The translations under genes were made by a program, and so were the position numbers. The notes below the pieces were generated by a model, which saw only the letters and a list, made by a program, of their open reading frames with translations, searched no databases and was not told where the DNA came from. From positions 1 to 64,000 of the forward strand of contig JABDIY010000116.1 in NCBI GenBank assembly GCA_013003535.1: 64,000 bases of DNA, written 5' to 3'. The DNA comes from Acidimicrobiales bacterium (GTDB lineage: Bacteria; Actinomycetota; Acidimicrobiia; Acidimicrobiales; SZUA-35). Position 1 is the first letter of the stretch. Every line of letters starts with the position of its first letter. Below, piece after piece: positions 45,409-53,597 of the stretch.

Positions 45409-46059
45409 TCCAATCGCCAAGGCCCGAAGCAGCTCCGAAACCTCATGGCGCGCCACCACAACCGTGATGCCGTTCTCAGTCATGGCGACGACCCGGGCCC
45501 GTTCAACGAGAACCTCTGCTTGAGCGCCGGTCGATTGCGCGCTCACACCGAAGATCTCGACAAGATCTCCTGGGTCCACGGCCGGCGGCGCAAGTGGGAG
45601 AGGCAGTGTTACCGCTCTGGCTTGCTCCTCAAGCCCATCCCGGTCACCGGAGATGGCCAACCGAGTCAGGATCTGTCCGTCGCTGATGGTCGTGGCCGCA
45701 AACGTGGGCTCGTCGAGAATGCTGAGAGGTTCTGCTGGTAACACGGCTAGCGGCAGCGAACGCAAGACGCTGTTGTGGGAACCGACCTCGGCACCGCTGC
45801 CGATTACTTCTGTGGCCACGAGGACGGGCGTCACCCCACCCCAGGATGCCGCCTGCTCTCGGGCTGACTGCACAACACTGGCCGTCACGACGGCAACCCC
45901 TCCGGCCGCGATGCAGGCAATCACCTGTCGCCGGGAGATCAGGTTCAGCCAAGACCGAAGGTTCTCGGCGATGGTTCGGCGACCGCCGAAATCGGCAGAG
46001 GGTCGCCGAAGGCGCTCGTCGTTTGAACCCGAGTCGGGTCCTGGTGTGCTGGTTGCCAT
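45373..46059 (-). CDS. SAF-domain protein (CpaB/RcpC-like)
   Basis: A 228-residue protein with a cytoplasmic basic N-terminus, one membrane helix (about 43-62) and an exported part. The segment PVLVATEVIGSGAEVGSHNSVLRSLPLAVLP followed by a DGQILTRL strand is the SAF domain, found in the pilus assembly protein CpaB, which acts at the secretin in Tad systems. It lies 33 bases after the FmdB-like gene on the same strand. A link to the TadE/Flp-like genes elsewhere in the window is possible but unproven. Confidence 0.72.
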   Translation of the reverse strand: MATSTPGPDSGSNDERLRRPSADFGGRRTIAENLRSWLNLISRRQVIACIAAGGVAVVTASVVQSAREQAASWGGVTPVLVATEVIGSGAEVGSHNSVLRSLPLAVLPAEPLSILDEPTFAATTISDGQILTRLAISGDRDGLEEQARAVTLPLPLAPPAVDPGDLVEIFGVSAQSTGAQAEVLVERARVVAMTENGITVVVARHEVSELLRALAIGSVEFARRPPYG

Positions 46060-46092
46060 GTGCTGCTCTCGGTGAAGAGAGCGCCGCCGGAT

Positions 46093-46416
46093 TCAGTCGC
46101 TATTGGTGGAGGCCTTCGTAGAGGACGTCTCTGTGCTGGACTTCTTTTCCGTGGTTGTGCTGGAGGTTGAAGCGGTAGACGATCCGTTCTTGGCTGACCC
46201 GTTCTCGGCGCTCGAAGTTGACTTTGGGCTCTTCTTGGCCGAGTCGTTCTTGTAGAAGCCGGAGCCCTTGAACGAGATTCCTACCGGGGAGAAAACCTTC
46301 TTCACCTTGTGGGTGTGGTTGTCACCTTTGATTTGAGTGAGTGTCTTGTCGCTCATCGACTGCTCCACTTCGAAGCGTTCGAGGCACTCAACACATTTGT
46401 ATTCATAGACCGGCAT
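46093..46416 (-). CDS. FmdB-family zinc-ribbon-like protein with one cysteine pair missing
   Basis: A 107-residue protein. The N-terminal 60 residues match FmdB-type regulators (MPVYEYKCVECLERFEVEQSMSD and KVFSPVGISFKGSGFYKND). The first CxxC (CVEC) is present, but where the second pair (CPxCG) should be the sequence reads IKGDNHTHK, so a normal four-cysteine zinc site cannot form; histidines might substitute. The tail is a Ser/Thr/Lys low-complexity region. It is divergent from galU over 37 bases, the same neighbourhood as in mycobacteria. Confidence 0.85.
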   Translation of the reverse strand: MPVYEYKCVECLERFEVEQSMSDKTLTQIKGDNHTHKVKKVFSPVGISFKGSGFYKNDSAKKSPKSTSSAENGSAKNGSSTASTSSTTTEKKSSTETSSTKASTNSD

Positions 46417-46425
46417 CGACCGACC

Positions 46426-46447
46426 ATGTTATCGGGCGTCGTACGCT
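46426..46447. promoter_or_regulatory. Compact divergent promoters of galU and the FmdB-like gene
   Basis: Only 37 bases separate the two start codons. On the plus strand TACGCT (46442-46447) ends 6 bases before the galU ATG. On the minus strand TAACAT (46431-46426) ends 9 bases before the FmdB ATG. With so little space each -35 must lie within or beyond the other promoter, so the two cannot both be occupied fully at once. Confidence 0.48.
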
Positions 46448-46453
46448 GAAACG

Positions 46454-47341
46454 ATGAGTAATTCTGTTCGAAAAGCGGTTATTCCGGCGGCGGGCTTTGG
46501 AACCCGGTTCTTGCCGTTCTCGAAGTCCGTGCCGAAAGAGATGCTTCCGATCGTTGATACCCCGGTGATCCAATTCATCGTGGCTGAAGCTGTTGCCGCG
46601 GGAATGACGGACATCCTGATTATCACCAGTCGACACAAGAAGGTCATGGAAGACCATTTCGACCGGTTCGGCGAGTTGGAAGCTGCCTTGGTGGACAAGG
46701 GGAAACAGGCTGAGTTCGACCAAATCGTAGATCTTACGAAGATGGCCGATATCCACTTTGTGCGCCAAGGTGAGGCGAAGGGACTCGGTCACGCCATCGG
46801 CATGGCGTCTGCCCATGTTGGAAACGAACCCTTTGCGGTCCTGCTGGGCGACGACATCATGCATGAACGCGCCGGCGTCTTGAAGGGGATGGTGGATGCG
46901 TTCGAGACCCACGGGTCCGCAGTTGTGGCCCTGATGGAGGTGGACCCCTCCGAGATCGGGTCCTACGGATGCGCTTCCACGGAGGATTTCGCCGCTGATC
47001 GCCTTGTGAAGGTCACTGGGATGGTGGAGAAACCGTCGCCCGAGGTGGCCCCGTCCAACCTGGCCGTGATGGGCCGTTACATCTTCACGCCCTCCATCTT
47101 TGGGGAAATCGAGCAAACGACGCCGGGAGTTGGAGGGGAGATCCAGATCACCGACGCAATGGTGGCTCTGCTCGCCAAGGAACAGCTGCTCGGTTATACG
47201 TTCAGTGACGGCCGCTTCGATACCGGGAAGAAGATCGACTACCTGCGGGCTGTGGTAGAACTCGCTCTCGAACGGCCCGACGTCGGCCCCGAGTTCGGCT
47301 CCTTTTTGGCGGAGATATGCCAGCGCGAGGGACTGGTATGA
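46454..47341 (+). CDS. galU: UTP-glucose-1-phosphate uridylyltransferase
   Basis: Makes UDP-glucose for envelope polysaccharides and galactose metabolism. The 295-residue protein has the nucleotide-binding start RKAVIPAAGFGTRFLPFSKSVPKEMLPIVDTPVIQ, LLGDDIMH with metal-binding Asp, and a C-terminal FDTGKKIDYLRAVVELAL. The start is leaderless (TACGCT at 6 bases). It overlaps moeA by four bases (ATGA). A galactokinase gene is 6 kb downstream, but no Leloir operon is present. Confidence 0.96.
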   Translation: MSNSVRKAVIPAAGFGTRFLPFSKSVPKEMLPIVDTPVIQFIVAEAVAAGMTDILIITSRHKKVMEDHFDRFGELEAALVDKGKQAEFDQIVDLTKMADIHFVRQGEAKGLGHAIGMASAHVGNEPFAVLLGDDIMHERAGVLKGMVDAFETHGSAVVALMEVDPSEIGSYGCASTEDFAADRLVKVTGMVEKPSPEVAPSNLAVMGRYIFTPSIFGEIEQTTPGVGGEIQITDAMVALLAKEQLLGYTFSDGRFDTGKKIDYLRAVVELALERPDVGPEFGSFLAEICQREGLV

Positions 47342-48561
47342 CCCTGTTGCCGCTGGCGGAGGCTCAGGCTCGGGTGTTGGCCCAGGTGAAGGCCCTGCCA
47401 TCGGTCGTCGTGCCACTCGGGGAGGCGAGGGGTTTGGTTCTTGCCCAAGACGTAACCGCCAAGGAGAACATCCCCCCATTTGCCAACACCGGCATGGACG
47501 GTTTTGCCGTCAAAGCCGCCGACACTGCGGGTGCCACGAGTTCAAACCCCGTCGCTCTCGCCGTCGCCGGCACCATCGCTGCCGGAGCGGTAGCTGACCG
47601 GCCCCTGAACCATGGCGAGGCCATGCGGATCATGACCGGTGCGCCGCTACCCGATGGCGCTGACGCCGTAATCATGGTGGAACTCACATCGCCGGATCCG
47701 AGTGGGGATGATCGCATTGTGCTCTGTACGGCCGAGGTCCAGGTCGGCAATCACGTACGTCCAGCCGGGGACGACCTTCTGGCTGGCGATCTGGTCTTCC
47801 GTCCCGGCGAGGTGCTCAGTCCTGCCCACATCGGCATGCTCGCGACGCTGGGCTACTACGACGTGAAGGTGATCCAGCGGCCCCGAGTCGGGGTCTTTTC
47901 CACCGGCGATGAGCTGGTGATCGGTGCGGAACCGCTCGGACCGGGTCAGATTCGGGACTCCAACCGACCCCAACTGCTGGCATTGGTTGCTGAAGCCGGC
48001 CTCGAGCCGATCGATCTCGGCTGGCTCCCTGACGACGAGGTAATGATTGAGTCCGCCTTGCGCGAGGCCGCCGAGCGTTGTGACGCGCTGGTGACGAGCG
48101 GGGGCGTGAGCATGGGTGACTTCGACTTCGTGAAGGCCATACTGCAGCGCCTCGGTGAGATGAACTGGATGCAGATTGCCATCAAGCCGGCCAAGCCGTT
48201 CGCTTTCGGAACCGTGCTGGAAACCCCGATATTTGGCCTGCCGGGAAATCCGGTGAGTTCGGCGGTGAGTTTCGAACTTCTTGCCCGACCCGCGCTCCTG
48301 GCGATGATGGGGCGACCCGACACCCAGCGGCGCCACGTTTGGGCCATGGCTGATGAACCCATGCCCCGGAAAGCAGATGGCAAGACCCATTTTGTCCGGG
48401 TGACCGTTTCTGAATCGATAGACGGTGCCCCCCGAATTCGGTCGGCCGGAAATCAGGGCTCCCACCAACTCTCGGGCCTCGCCAACGCCAACGGCCTTGC
48501 CGCAATCCCCGACGGCGACGGTCTCGCTACGGGCGACCGGGTAAACGTGTTGCTGTTGTGA
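47338..48561 (+). CDS. moeA: MoeA/gephyrin-like protein (molybdopterin molybdenumtransferase or Glp-type)
   Basis: A 407-residue protein with all MoeA domains: N-terminal domain with PPFANTGMDGFAVKA, MoCF_biosynth domain with STGDELV, RDSNRPQLLAL, TSGGVSMGDFDFVK and GLPGNPVSS, and the C-terminal beta domain. MoeA inserts molybdate into adenylated molybdopterin. In Corynebacterium the galU-linked MoeA homologue (Glp) instead takes part in cell division with a membrane receptor, GlpR. Position after galU and the membrane protein at 50229 allow either role. ATG 47338 overlaps the galU stop; an earlier frame start at 47317 is inside galU. Confidence 0.93.
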   Translation: MTLLPLAEAQARVLAQVKALPSVVVPLGEARGLVLAQDVTAKENIPPFANTGMDGFAVKAADTAGATSSNPVALAVAGTIAAGAVADRPLNHGEAMRIMTGAPLPDGADAVIMVELTSPDPSGDDRIVLCTAEVQVGNHVRPAGDDLLAGDLVFRPGEVLSPAHIGMLATLGYYDVKVIQRPRVGVFSTGDELVIGAEPLGPGQIRDSNRPQLLALVAEAGLEPIDLGWLPDDEVMIESALREAAERCDALVTSGGVSMGDFDFVKAILQRLGEMNWMQIAIKPAKPFAFGTVLETPIFGLPGNPVSSAVSFELLARPALLAMMGRPDTQRRHVWAMADEPMPRKADGKTHFVRVTVSESIDGAPRIRSAGNQGSHQLSGLANANGLAAIPDGDGLATGDRVNVLLL

Positions 48562-48563
48562 GC

Positions 48564-49043
48564 CTAGTTGCCACGCTTGTAGGCACCTGACCGGCCGCCA
48601 GTCTTCTCCCACAGAGCGATGTCGGTGATCACCATGTTCTTATCTGCTGACTTACACATGTCATAAATCGTCAGCGCCGCCACCGAGCAAGCGGTCAACG
48701 CCTCCATCTCCACGCCGGTTCGATCAACGGTGTCTACCGTGGCTTCCACCTCGATGTAGTTGTCGCCGAGCTCGAAGTTGATAACGATCGCCCCCACCAT
48801 GAGCTGGTGACACAACGGCAGGAGGTCAGGGGTGCGTTTGGCCGCCTGGATCCCAGCGATTCGCGCCACGGCCAGTACATCTCCTTTGGCCACGGCACCG
48901 CGAGCGATCATGCTGGTGGTTTCGGGCTCCATGGTGACGCGCCCCCGCGCGATCGCCCGCCGGTGCGTGGGTTCTTTGGGGGTGACATCGACCATTCGGG
49001 CCCGTCCGAGGGGATCAAGATGGGTCAATTCGCGTTCAGCCAT
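48564..49043 (-). CDS. moaC: Cyclic pyranopterin monophosphate synthase MoaC
   Basis: With MoaA converts GTP to cyclic pyranopterin monophosphate in molybdenum cofactor synthesis. The 159-residue protein shows MVDVTPKEPTHRRAIARG, KRTPDLLPLCHQL and the active-site TGVEMEALTACSVAALTIYDM, with KSADKNMVI near the end. The ATG at 49043 is set by homology and a TATCTT box 6 bases upstream; an in-frame extension to 49136 would run into moaA. It converges with moeA, the stops being 2 bases apart. Confidence 0.95.
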   Translation of the reverse strand: MAERELTHLDPLGRARMVDVTPKEPTHRRAIARGRVTMEPETTSMIARGAVAKGDVLAVARIAGIQAAKRTPDLLPLCHQLMVGAIVINFELGDNYIEVEATVDTVDRTGVEMEALTACSVAALTIYDMCKSADKNMVITDIALWEKTGGRSGAYKRGN

Positions 49044-49049
49044 TGGCCA

Positions 49050-49055
49050 AAGATA
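49050..49055 (-). promoter_or_regulatory. Leaderless -10 box of moaC
   Basis: TATCTT on the minus strand ends 6 bases before the moaC ATG. It lies in the short gap after moaA, so moaC may have its own promoter despite standing in an apparent moaA-moaC operon. Confidence 0.45.
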
Positions 49056-49063
49056 GCGAGCGA

Positions 49064-50047
49064 TCAGCCGCCCAGTTGACTCATGGACTTGGACGGGCGG
49101 ATGAAATGCACTTGATTGATCGAGTGGCCAGCCCACTTCTGCCGAACCTCACCGGCAACTGCGGCCACGATTTCGGCGTCCGACGCTCCGCTCCGAAGGA
49201 GGCCGCGGAGATCTGTATGCCCCAATGCAAAGAGGCAGTTTCGCAGTTGGCCGTCTGCGGTGAGGCGGATCCGGTCACACGCCTCGCAGAACGGTTCTGT
49301 GACGCTGGCGATAACCCCGAACTCGCCACTGCCGTCGGCGTACGCGAATCTCTCTGCCGGGGAGGAACCTCGGGTGATGGGCGAGAAGTTGAACTCGGTG
49401 GCAGCCGTGGTCAGGATCTCCTTTGCGGTGATCACGCGTTCGTTCGACCATTCGCTTTGCGCGTCCAAGGGCATGAACTCGATGAATCGTACAATGACCC
49501 CCTTTTCCCGGCCGAAGTGAAGGAAGTCCAGGATCTCGTCGTGGTTGATGCCCCGCATCGGGACCACGTTGAGCTTGACGGGGTCGAATCCGGCGGCGAC
49601 GGCCGCATCGATTCCCTCTAGCACTCGCGGAAGCTCGTTGCGCTTGGTCAATTGATAGAACCGGTCTTCGTGCAACGTATCGATACTGATATTGAGGCGG
49701 GTAAGGCCAGCAGCTCGCAGATCGTTGGCGATGAGCGCCAAGGTTGCGCCGTTGGTGGTCATGGAGAGCTCTACACCAAGCTTGGCGAGGCGTTCCACAA
49801 GGATGGTGAGCCGGGCTCGTACGGTGGGCTCGCCGCCGGTGAGTCGAATGGTCTTGACCCCTGCGTCGTTAACGAGAATTCTGGCAATGCGCTCGATCTC
49901 TTCGTATGAAAGAATGCCCTCGCGCTTGAGCCATTCCATGCCCTCTTCCGGCATGCAGTAGGCACATCGGAAATTGCAGCGGTCGGTGACCGAGATCCGC
50001 AGATCGGTGTGGACCCGTCCGAACGTGTCGATCAGCGATTGAGTCAC
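49064..50047 (-). CDS. moaA: GTP 3',8-cyclase MoaA (radical SAM)
   Basis: A 327-residue radical SAM enzyme. The N-terminal 4Fe-4S motif is CNFRCAYC. The second cluster cysteines are CEACDRIRLTADGQLRNC. The conserved C-terminal double glycine (SQLGG) is present, needed to bind GTP. Start GTG 50047 has TACGCT 6 bases upstream. It is followed 20 bases on by moaC, so both MoCo first-step enzymes are together. Confidence 0.96.
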   Translation of the reverse strand: MTQSLIDTFGRVHTDLRISVTDRCNFRCAYCMPEEGMEWLKREGILSYEEIERIARILVNDAGVKTIRLTGGEPTVRARLTILVERLAKLGVELSMTTNGATLALIANDLRAAGLTRLNISIDTLHEDRFYQLTKRNELPRVLEGIDAAVAAGFDPVKLNVVPMRGINHDEILDFLHFGREKGVIVRFIEFMPLDAQSEWSNERVITAKEILTTAATEFNFSPITRGSSPAERFAYADGSGEFGVIASVTEPFCEACDRIRLTADGQLRNCLFALGHTDLRGLLRSGASDAEIVAAVAGEVRQKWAGHSINQVHFIRPSKSMSQLGG

Positions 50048-50053
50048 GCTGTC

Positions 50054-50059
50054 AGCGTA
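50054..50059 (-). promoter_or_regulatory. Leaderless -10 box of moaA
   Basis: TACGCT on the minus strand, 6 bases before the GTG; identical hexamer and spacing to galU and pspA. Confidence 0.5.
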
Positions 50060-50228
50060 CCTATCGCCGGCGCCCCTGCGGAATCGGGGTTCGCCAGGAG
50101 ATTGACGCCGAACGTGGCCGAAAGTGGCGGAGTGCCAACCTCGGAGGCAAACCTTCGACTAATAATGGGCAGTAGTACCCGTCTTCCCGCGTTTCATACG
50201 CGCCGTTCACCGAAAGTGCGTTCACCCA

Positions 50229-50735
50229 ATGCCTCTGCCCCCCTGGCAAATGATAATCGTCACCGGCGTCGTCGGTCTTTGGATGGCCTGGCTCGTCGTG
50301 CCGTTTTTACGCTCCCTCCGAGCCCAGGAGCACGATTCGATCGGGTCCTTCCGCCAGCAACTCAACGCCATGGGCAAAGCACCCGACGAAGTGATCGTTG
50401 AACGCAGCAACGGGGGACACCTGGCTACGTCCCCGTCGAAGTGGCGATCCCAGTCGGTTCATGCGCGGCGCCGCCAAATATTCGGTGCCCTGGTGATCTC
50501 GGCCGTGGTGTCTTTGGTTCTCGCCGTAATCATGGGTGGTCTTTTTGTGGGGCTGCACCTCACGATGGACGTCATGCTGGCCACCTTCGTTACATTCGCC
50601 AACCGGTCCGGAGCCCGTGAACTCGACCGTCGGGAAACCGTGGTGTACCTCGACGAGTACGGCGCTGGCTACGAAGACTCCCCGTTCGACGAATACGAAG
50701 AATTCGACGACGAACTCTTGGTGAACTACGGCTAA
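50229..50735 (+). CDS. Small membrane protein resembling GlpR-type receptors
   Basis: A 168-residue protein with a membrane helix near the N-terminus (about 7-27, IIVTGVVGLWMAWLVVPFL), a basic cytoplasmic region (about 28-80, FRQQLNAMGKAPDEV and RRRQ), a second membrane helix (about 84-108) and an acidic Tyr/Asp/Glu-rich tail. Membrane proteins of this plan lie close to galU and moeA in mycobacteria (Rv0996) and Corynebacterium, where the homologue GlpR anchors Glp to the divisome. The assignment here is inference from layout and position; similarity has not been measured. No ribosome site is evident. Confidence 0.6.
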   Translation: MPLPPWQMIIVTGVVGLWMAWLVVPFLRSLRAQEHDSIGSFRQQLNAMGKAPDEVIVERSNGGHLATSPSKWRSQSVHARRRQIFGALVISAVVSLVLAVIMGGLFVGLHLTMDVMLATFVTFANRSGARELDRRETVVYLDEYGAGYEDSPFDEYEEFDDELLVNYG

Positions 50736-50761
50736 GCTTTCCCTTCCTCACCTGAGAAGGA

Positions 50762-50835
50762 GGGGGTGTAGCTCAGTTGGCTAGAGCGCCTCGGTCGCAT
50801 CGAGGAGGCCAGGGGTTCGAATCCCCTCACCTCCA
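50762..50835 (+). tRNA. tRNA-Ala (anticodon CGC)
   Basis: A 74-base cloverleaf: acceptor GGGGGTG with CACCTCC (one G-T pair), D arm AGCTCAGTTGGCTAGAGC, anticodon stem CCTCG/CGAGG with loop GTCGCAT (CGC), T arm GGGTTCGAATCCC. It is 26 bases after the GlpR-like gene. Confidence 0.95.
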
Positions 50836-50939
50836 CCCATTTCCTGCGTCATCTGAGTCTCGATGCTTGTCTCAGCAGCATTGGTGAAGAGGGTAAAAAG
50901 GTCGGTTTAGGACCTCCGTTCTCTCTCCGATATGAAAGG

Positions 50940-53597
50940 GTGAGTCTCAACAAGCAGCATTTCGCACCGGGCGTTCGCGTCGTGTTCGCTGCCGTTGTTC
51001 TCCTACCACTGCTCGGTTTGGGTTGGCTGGCCAACTCTGATGTCCGAGAGGCCAATGATCTGGTGGGACGGACCGTCCGGATCGATGAACTCACTGCCCG
51101 CGTGGCAGACTCGCTCCACGCCGAAGCTCTCCTCGCCGAAGAGTCGTATTGGGCTCAGGCCGGAACGTCGCTCGGCGAGTTGGGTATCTCGAGTGGTCTC
51201 ATTCGAGGAATCAGTGACCTCGATGTGACGGCCAACTTTCTCGATGCTCAGAACCGTGTGGATGCGGCCCTTGCTGAAGGAGACTTCGCGGCGGGGCTCA
51301 GCGATCAACTCACAAGGGCCCGACAAGAAACTGAACCATCGGCCGAACCCTCGGTCGGGTACGAAAGCGCAGCCAGGATACTCAGTGAGTCCATTGCCGC
51401 CGATCTCGCTGAGATCCGCTCCCTGGCTCGGGCGATCCCCGATGCTGGCCATCTGACGGACACGGTGGAGCTCTTGGAACTGTCTGTGGATCTTCGCGCG
51501 TCGATCTCAGGAATGACCCAATCCTATTTTTCGGTGAACTTCCCGACTGACGACGATGTCCGCCTCGAAACCGAGCAGTTGTTCCAGTACTACGTCCAAT
51601 ACGAGGCCGACGTACGCGCCGTATCCGAATCGCTGCAGGAGGAGGGAGAGCCGAGAATGCTTTGGGCAGAGATCGAGTCAGATCCGGACGTCGTCGCTTT
51701 CTTCGGCCGCGTCGGGAATCTTACGCGATCGCTCTTCGCTCCTGACCCGTCCACTCCGGTAATTGATTCAGAAGCTCTGAGCGTTCCAGGCGGTTCGTCG
51801 ACCGACGCATTCGTTGGATCGCTTGTGGCCGTCAGCCGACATGAACAATTCGTGGACGCGGTCACCGAAGACGTTCGGTCACAGTCCGGACTGGTGCGCT
51901 CGAACGCCGAGCAGGCCCGGAACCGGCGCCTCCTCTTCGTGTTCGGCCTCGGTGCGGTGGCCTCGCTTGGGGTAGTTGGCGCAAGTCTTTGGATTGTGGT
52001 TCCGCTACGCCGAATGGCCATCGTGGTAGCCCAGCTGCGGGAGGGGCGGCAAGCCGGGCGAGTTCGCGAAGCCGGGCCCTCCGAGGTGAGAGCGGCGGCA
52101 CGGGCACTCAACGAGGCCGTGGAGAGTATGGGAGTGGCTGAACAAATGGCCATGGCGCTCGCCAGACGAGATCTCGACAGTCCAGCGTTCGCCGTGGCCA
52201 CGTCCGGCCGCCTGGGGGCCTCACTTCGAGACGCAGTATCAGCCCTGGCTTCTTCGATTGCCGACCGGGAGGAGTTTCGGGAACGCCTGGCATACGAAGC
52301 AACCCACGACGGGCTAACGGGCGTAGCCAACCGCGCCAACACGATGAAACACCTCGGTCAGGCGCTGGGGCGATTCGATCGGGGCGATCAAGAATTGGCG
52401 GTCATGTTCATCGACATTGATGGTTTCAAAACCGTCAACGACGTTCACGGTCACGCAGTCGGCGACGTCGTCCTGCGCACGGTGGCGGATCGGGTTTCGG
52501 CTGCCATGCGTTTGGGAGACCACGTTGGACGTCTCGGCGGCGATGAGTTCGTGGTGATCGCCGAGCCGATCGCCGACCTAGAGACGGCCATGGGACTGGC
52601 CAACCGCGTACTTCAAGGCCTTTGTCAACCGTTCACCACTCACGGCGTCTCTCTGAGCCTGAGTGCCAGCATCGGCGTCACCCTTGCCACAGTCAACTCC
52701 ACACCCGAAGATCTGCTTCGCGACGCCGACCTCGCCCTGTATGAGGCCAAGGGCCAGGGGAGGTCTCGTGTGGTTTTCTGCGACGAGGTGCTCAAAGACC
52801 GCACCGAGTCCCGGATAACAACCGAGAAGGCCCTCAAACGGGCGATCGCCAACGACGAATTGGAGTTCCATTTCCAACCGATTCTCAATGCCGAGACAGG
52901 CCAGCTCACGTCGGTTGAAGCGTTGCTGCGATGGCGGTTGCCCGATGGCACCTACTGTCCGCCTTCAGAGTTCATCCCGTTGGCCGAACGCAGCGAACTC
53001 ATTCTGGCCGTCGACAAGTGGGTACTGAGCGAAGCAGCCGAGCAGCTTCTGGCGTGGTCCACCGATCCCATGCTCAGTGCGCTCGGCGTCTCGGTAAATG
53101 TCTCGGCGCTCCATCTCTCCGAACCTACGCTGGCCGAGACGGTACTTCGGCCGCTGCGGGAACTCTCGATCGATCCTCAACGGCTGACGGTCGAGGTAAC
53201 CGAGACAGCGTTTCTCGACGATCTCGATCTCGCGGCTGCCACACTTCGAACGCTTCGTGACGCCGGTGTTCGTATAGCGATCGACGACTTCGGCACCGGT
53301 TACGCCTCGCTGGCCCATCTGCGACGCTTGCCAGTGGATATTCTCAAAATCGACCATAGCTTCGTCGACGGCCTCGGTCGGGCCGATGACCGAACCCTCG
53401 TACAGCTGACGATTGAGACCGGTCACCTTCTGGGCGCTTCAATCATCGCCGAAGGAGTGGAGACCGCAGAACAAGCCCGTCAACTGCTAGAAATGGGCAC
53501 CGATTTCCTACAGGGTTACGGCCTTGGCAGACCGATGCCAGCCAGGGAGTTCGTGGAATGGGCGAAGAATCGACGGTCCCAACGTTCAGGCGTCTGA
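50940..53597 (+). CDS. Membrane receptor with intact GGDEF and EAL domains
   Basis: An 885-residue protein: a membrane helix (about 14-33), a helical exported sensor (about 35-315), a second helix (about 325-345), a HAMP-like linker, GGDEF (about 445-600) and EAL (about 630-880). Active residues are kept: GGDEF 533-537, EAL 660-662, NVSALHL, EVTETAF, DDFGTGYASL, LKIDHSF and EGVET. It can thus both make and break c-di-GMP, with one activity probably dominant. No nucleotide-binding RxxD-site check was possible. GTG 50940 is tentative, and the 3' end overlaps the converging galK by 12 bases. Confidence 0.9.
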   Translation: MSLNKQHFAPGVRVVFAAVVLLPLLGLGWLANSDVREANDLVGRTVRIDELTARVADSLHAEALLAEESYWAQAGTSLGELGISSGLIRGISDLDVTANFLDAQNRVDAALAEGDFAAGLSDQLTRARQETEPSAEPSVGYESAARILSESIAADLAEIRSLARAIPDAGHLTDTVELLELSVDLRASISGMTQSYFSVNFPTDDDVRLETEQLFQYYVQYEADVRAVSESLQEEGEPRMLWAEIESDPDVVAFFGRVGNLTRSLFAPDPSTPVIDSEALSVPGGSSTDAFVGSLVAVSRHEQFVDAVTEDVRSQSGLVRSNAEQARNRRLLFVFGLGAVASLGVVGASLWIVVPLRRMAIVVAQLREGRQAGRVREAGPSEVRAAARALNEAVESMGVAEQMAMALARRDLDSPAFAVATSGRLGASLRDAVSALASSIADREEFRERLAYEATHDGLTGVANRANTMKHLGQALGRFDRGDQELAVMFIDIDGFKTVNDVHGHAVGDVVLRTVADRVSAAMRLGDHVGRLGGDEFVVIAEPIADLETAMGLANRVLQGLCQPFTTHGVSLSLSASIGVTLATVNSTPEDLLRDADLALYEAKGQGRSRVVFCDEVLKDRTESRITTEKALKRAIANDELEFHFQPILNAETGQLTSVEALLRWRLPDGTYCPPSEFIPLAERSELILAVDKWVLSEAAEQLLAWSTDPMLSALGVSVNVSALHLSEPTLAETVLRPLRELSIDPQRLTVEVTETAFLDDLDLAAATLRTLRDAGVRIAIDDFGTGYASLAHLRRLPVDILKIDHSFVDGLGRADDRTLVQLTIETGHLLGASIIAEGVETAEQARQLLEMGTDFLQGYGLGRPMPAREFVEWAKNRRSQRSGV

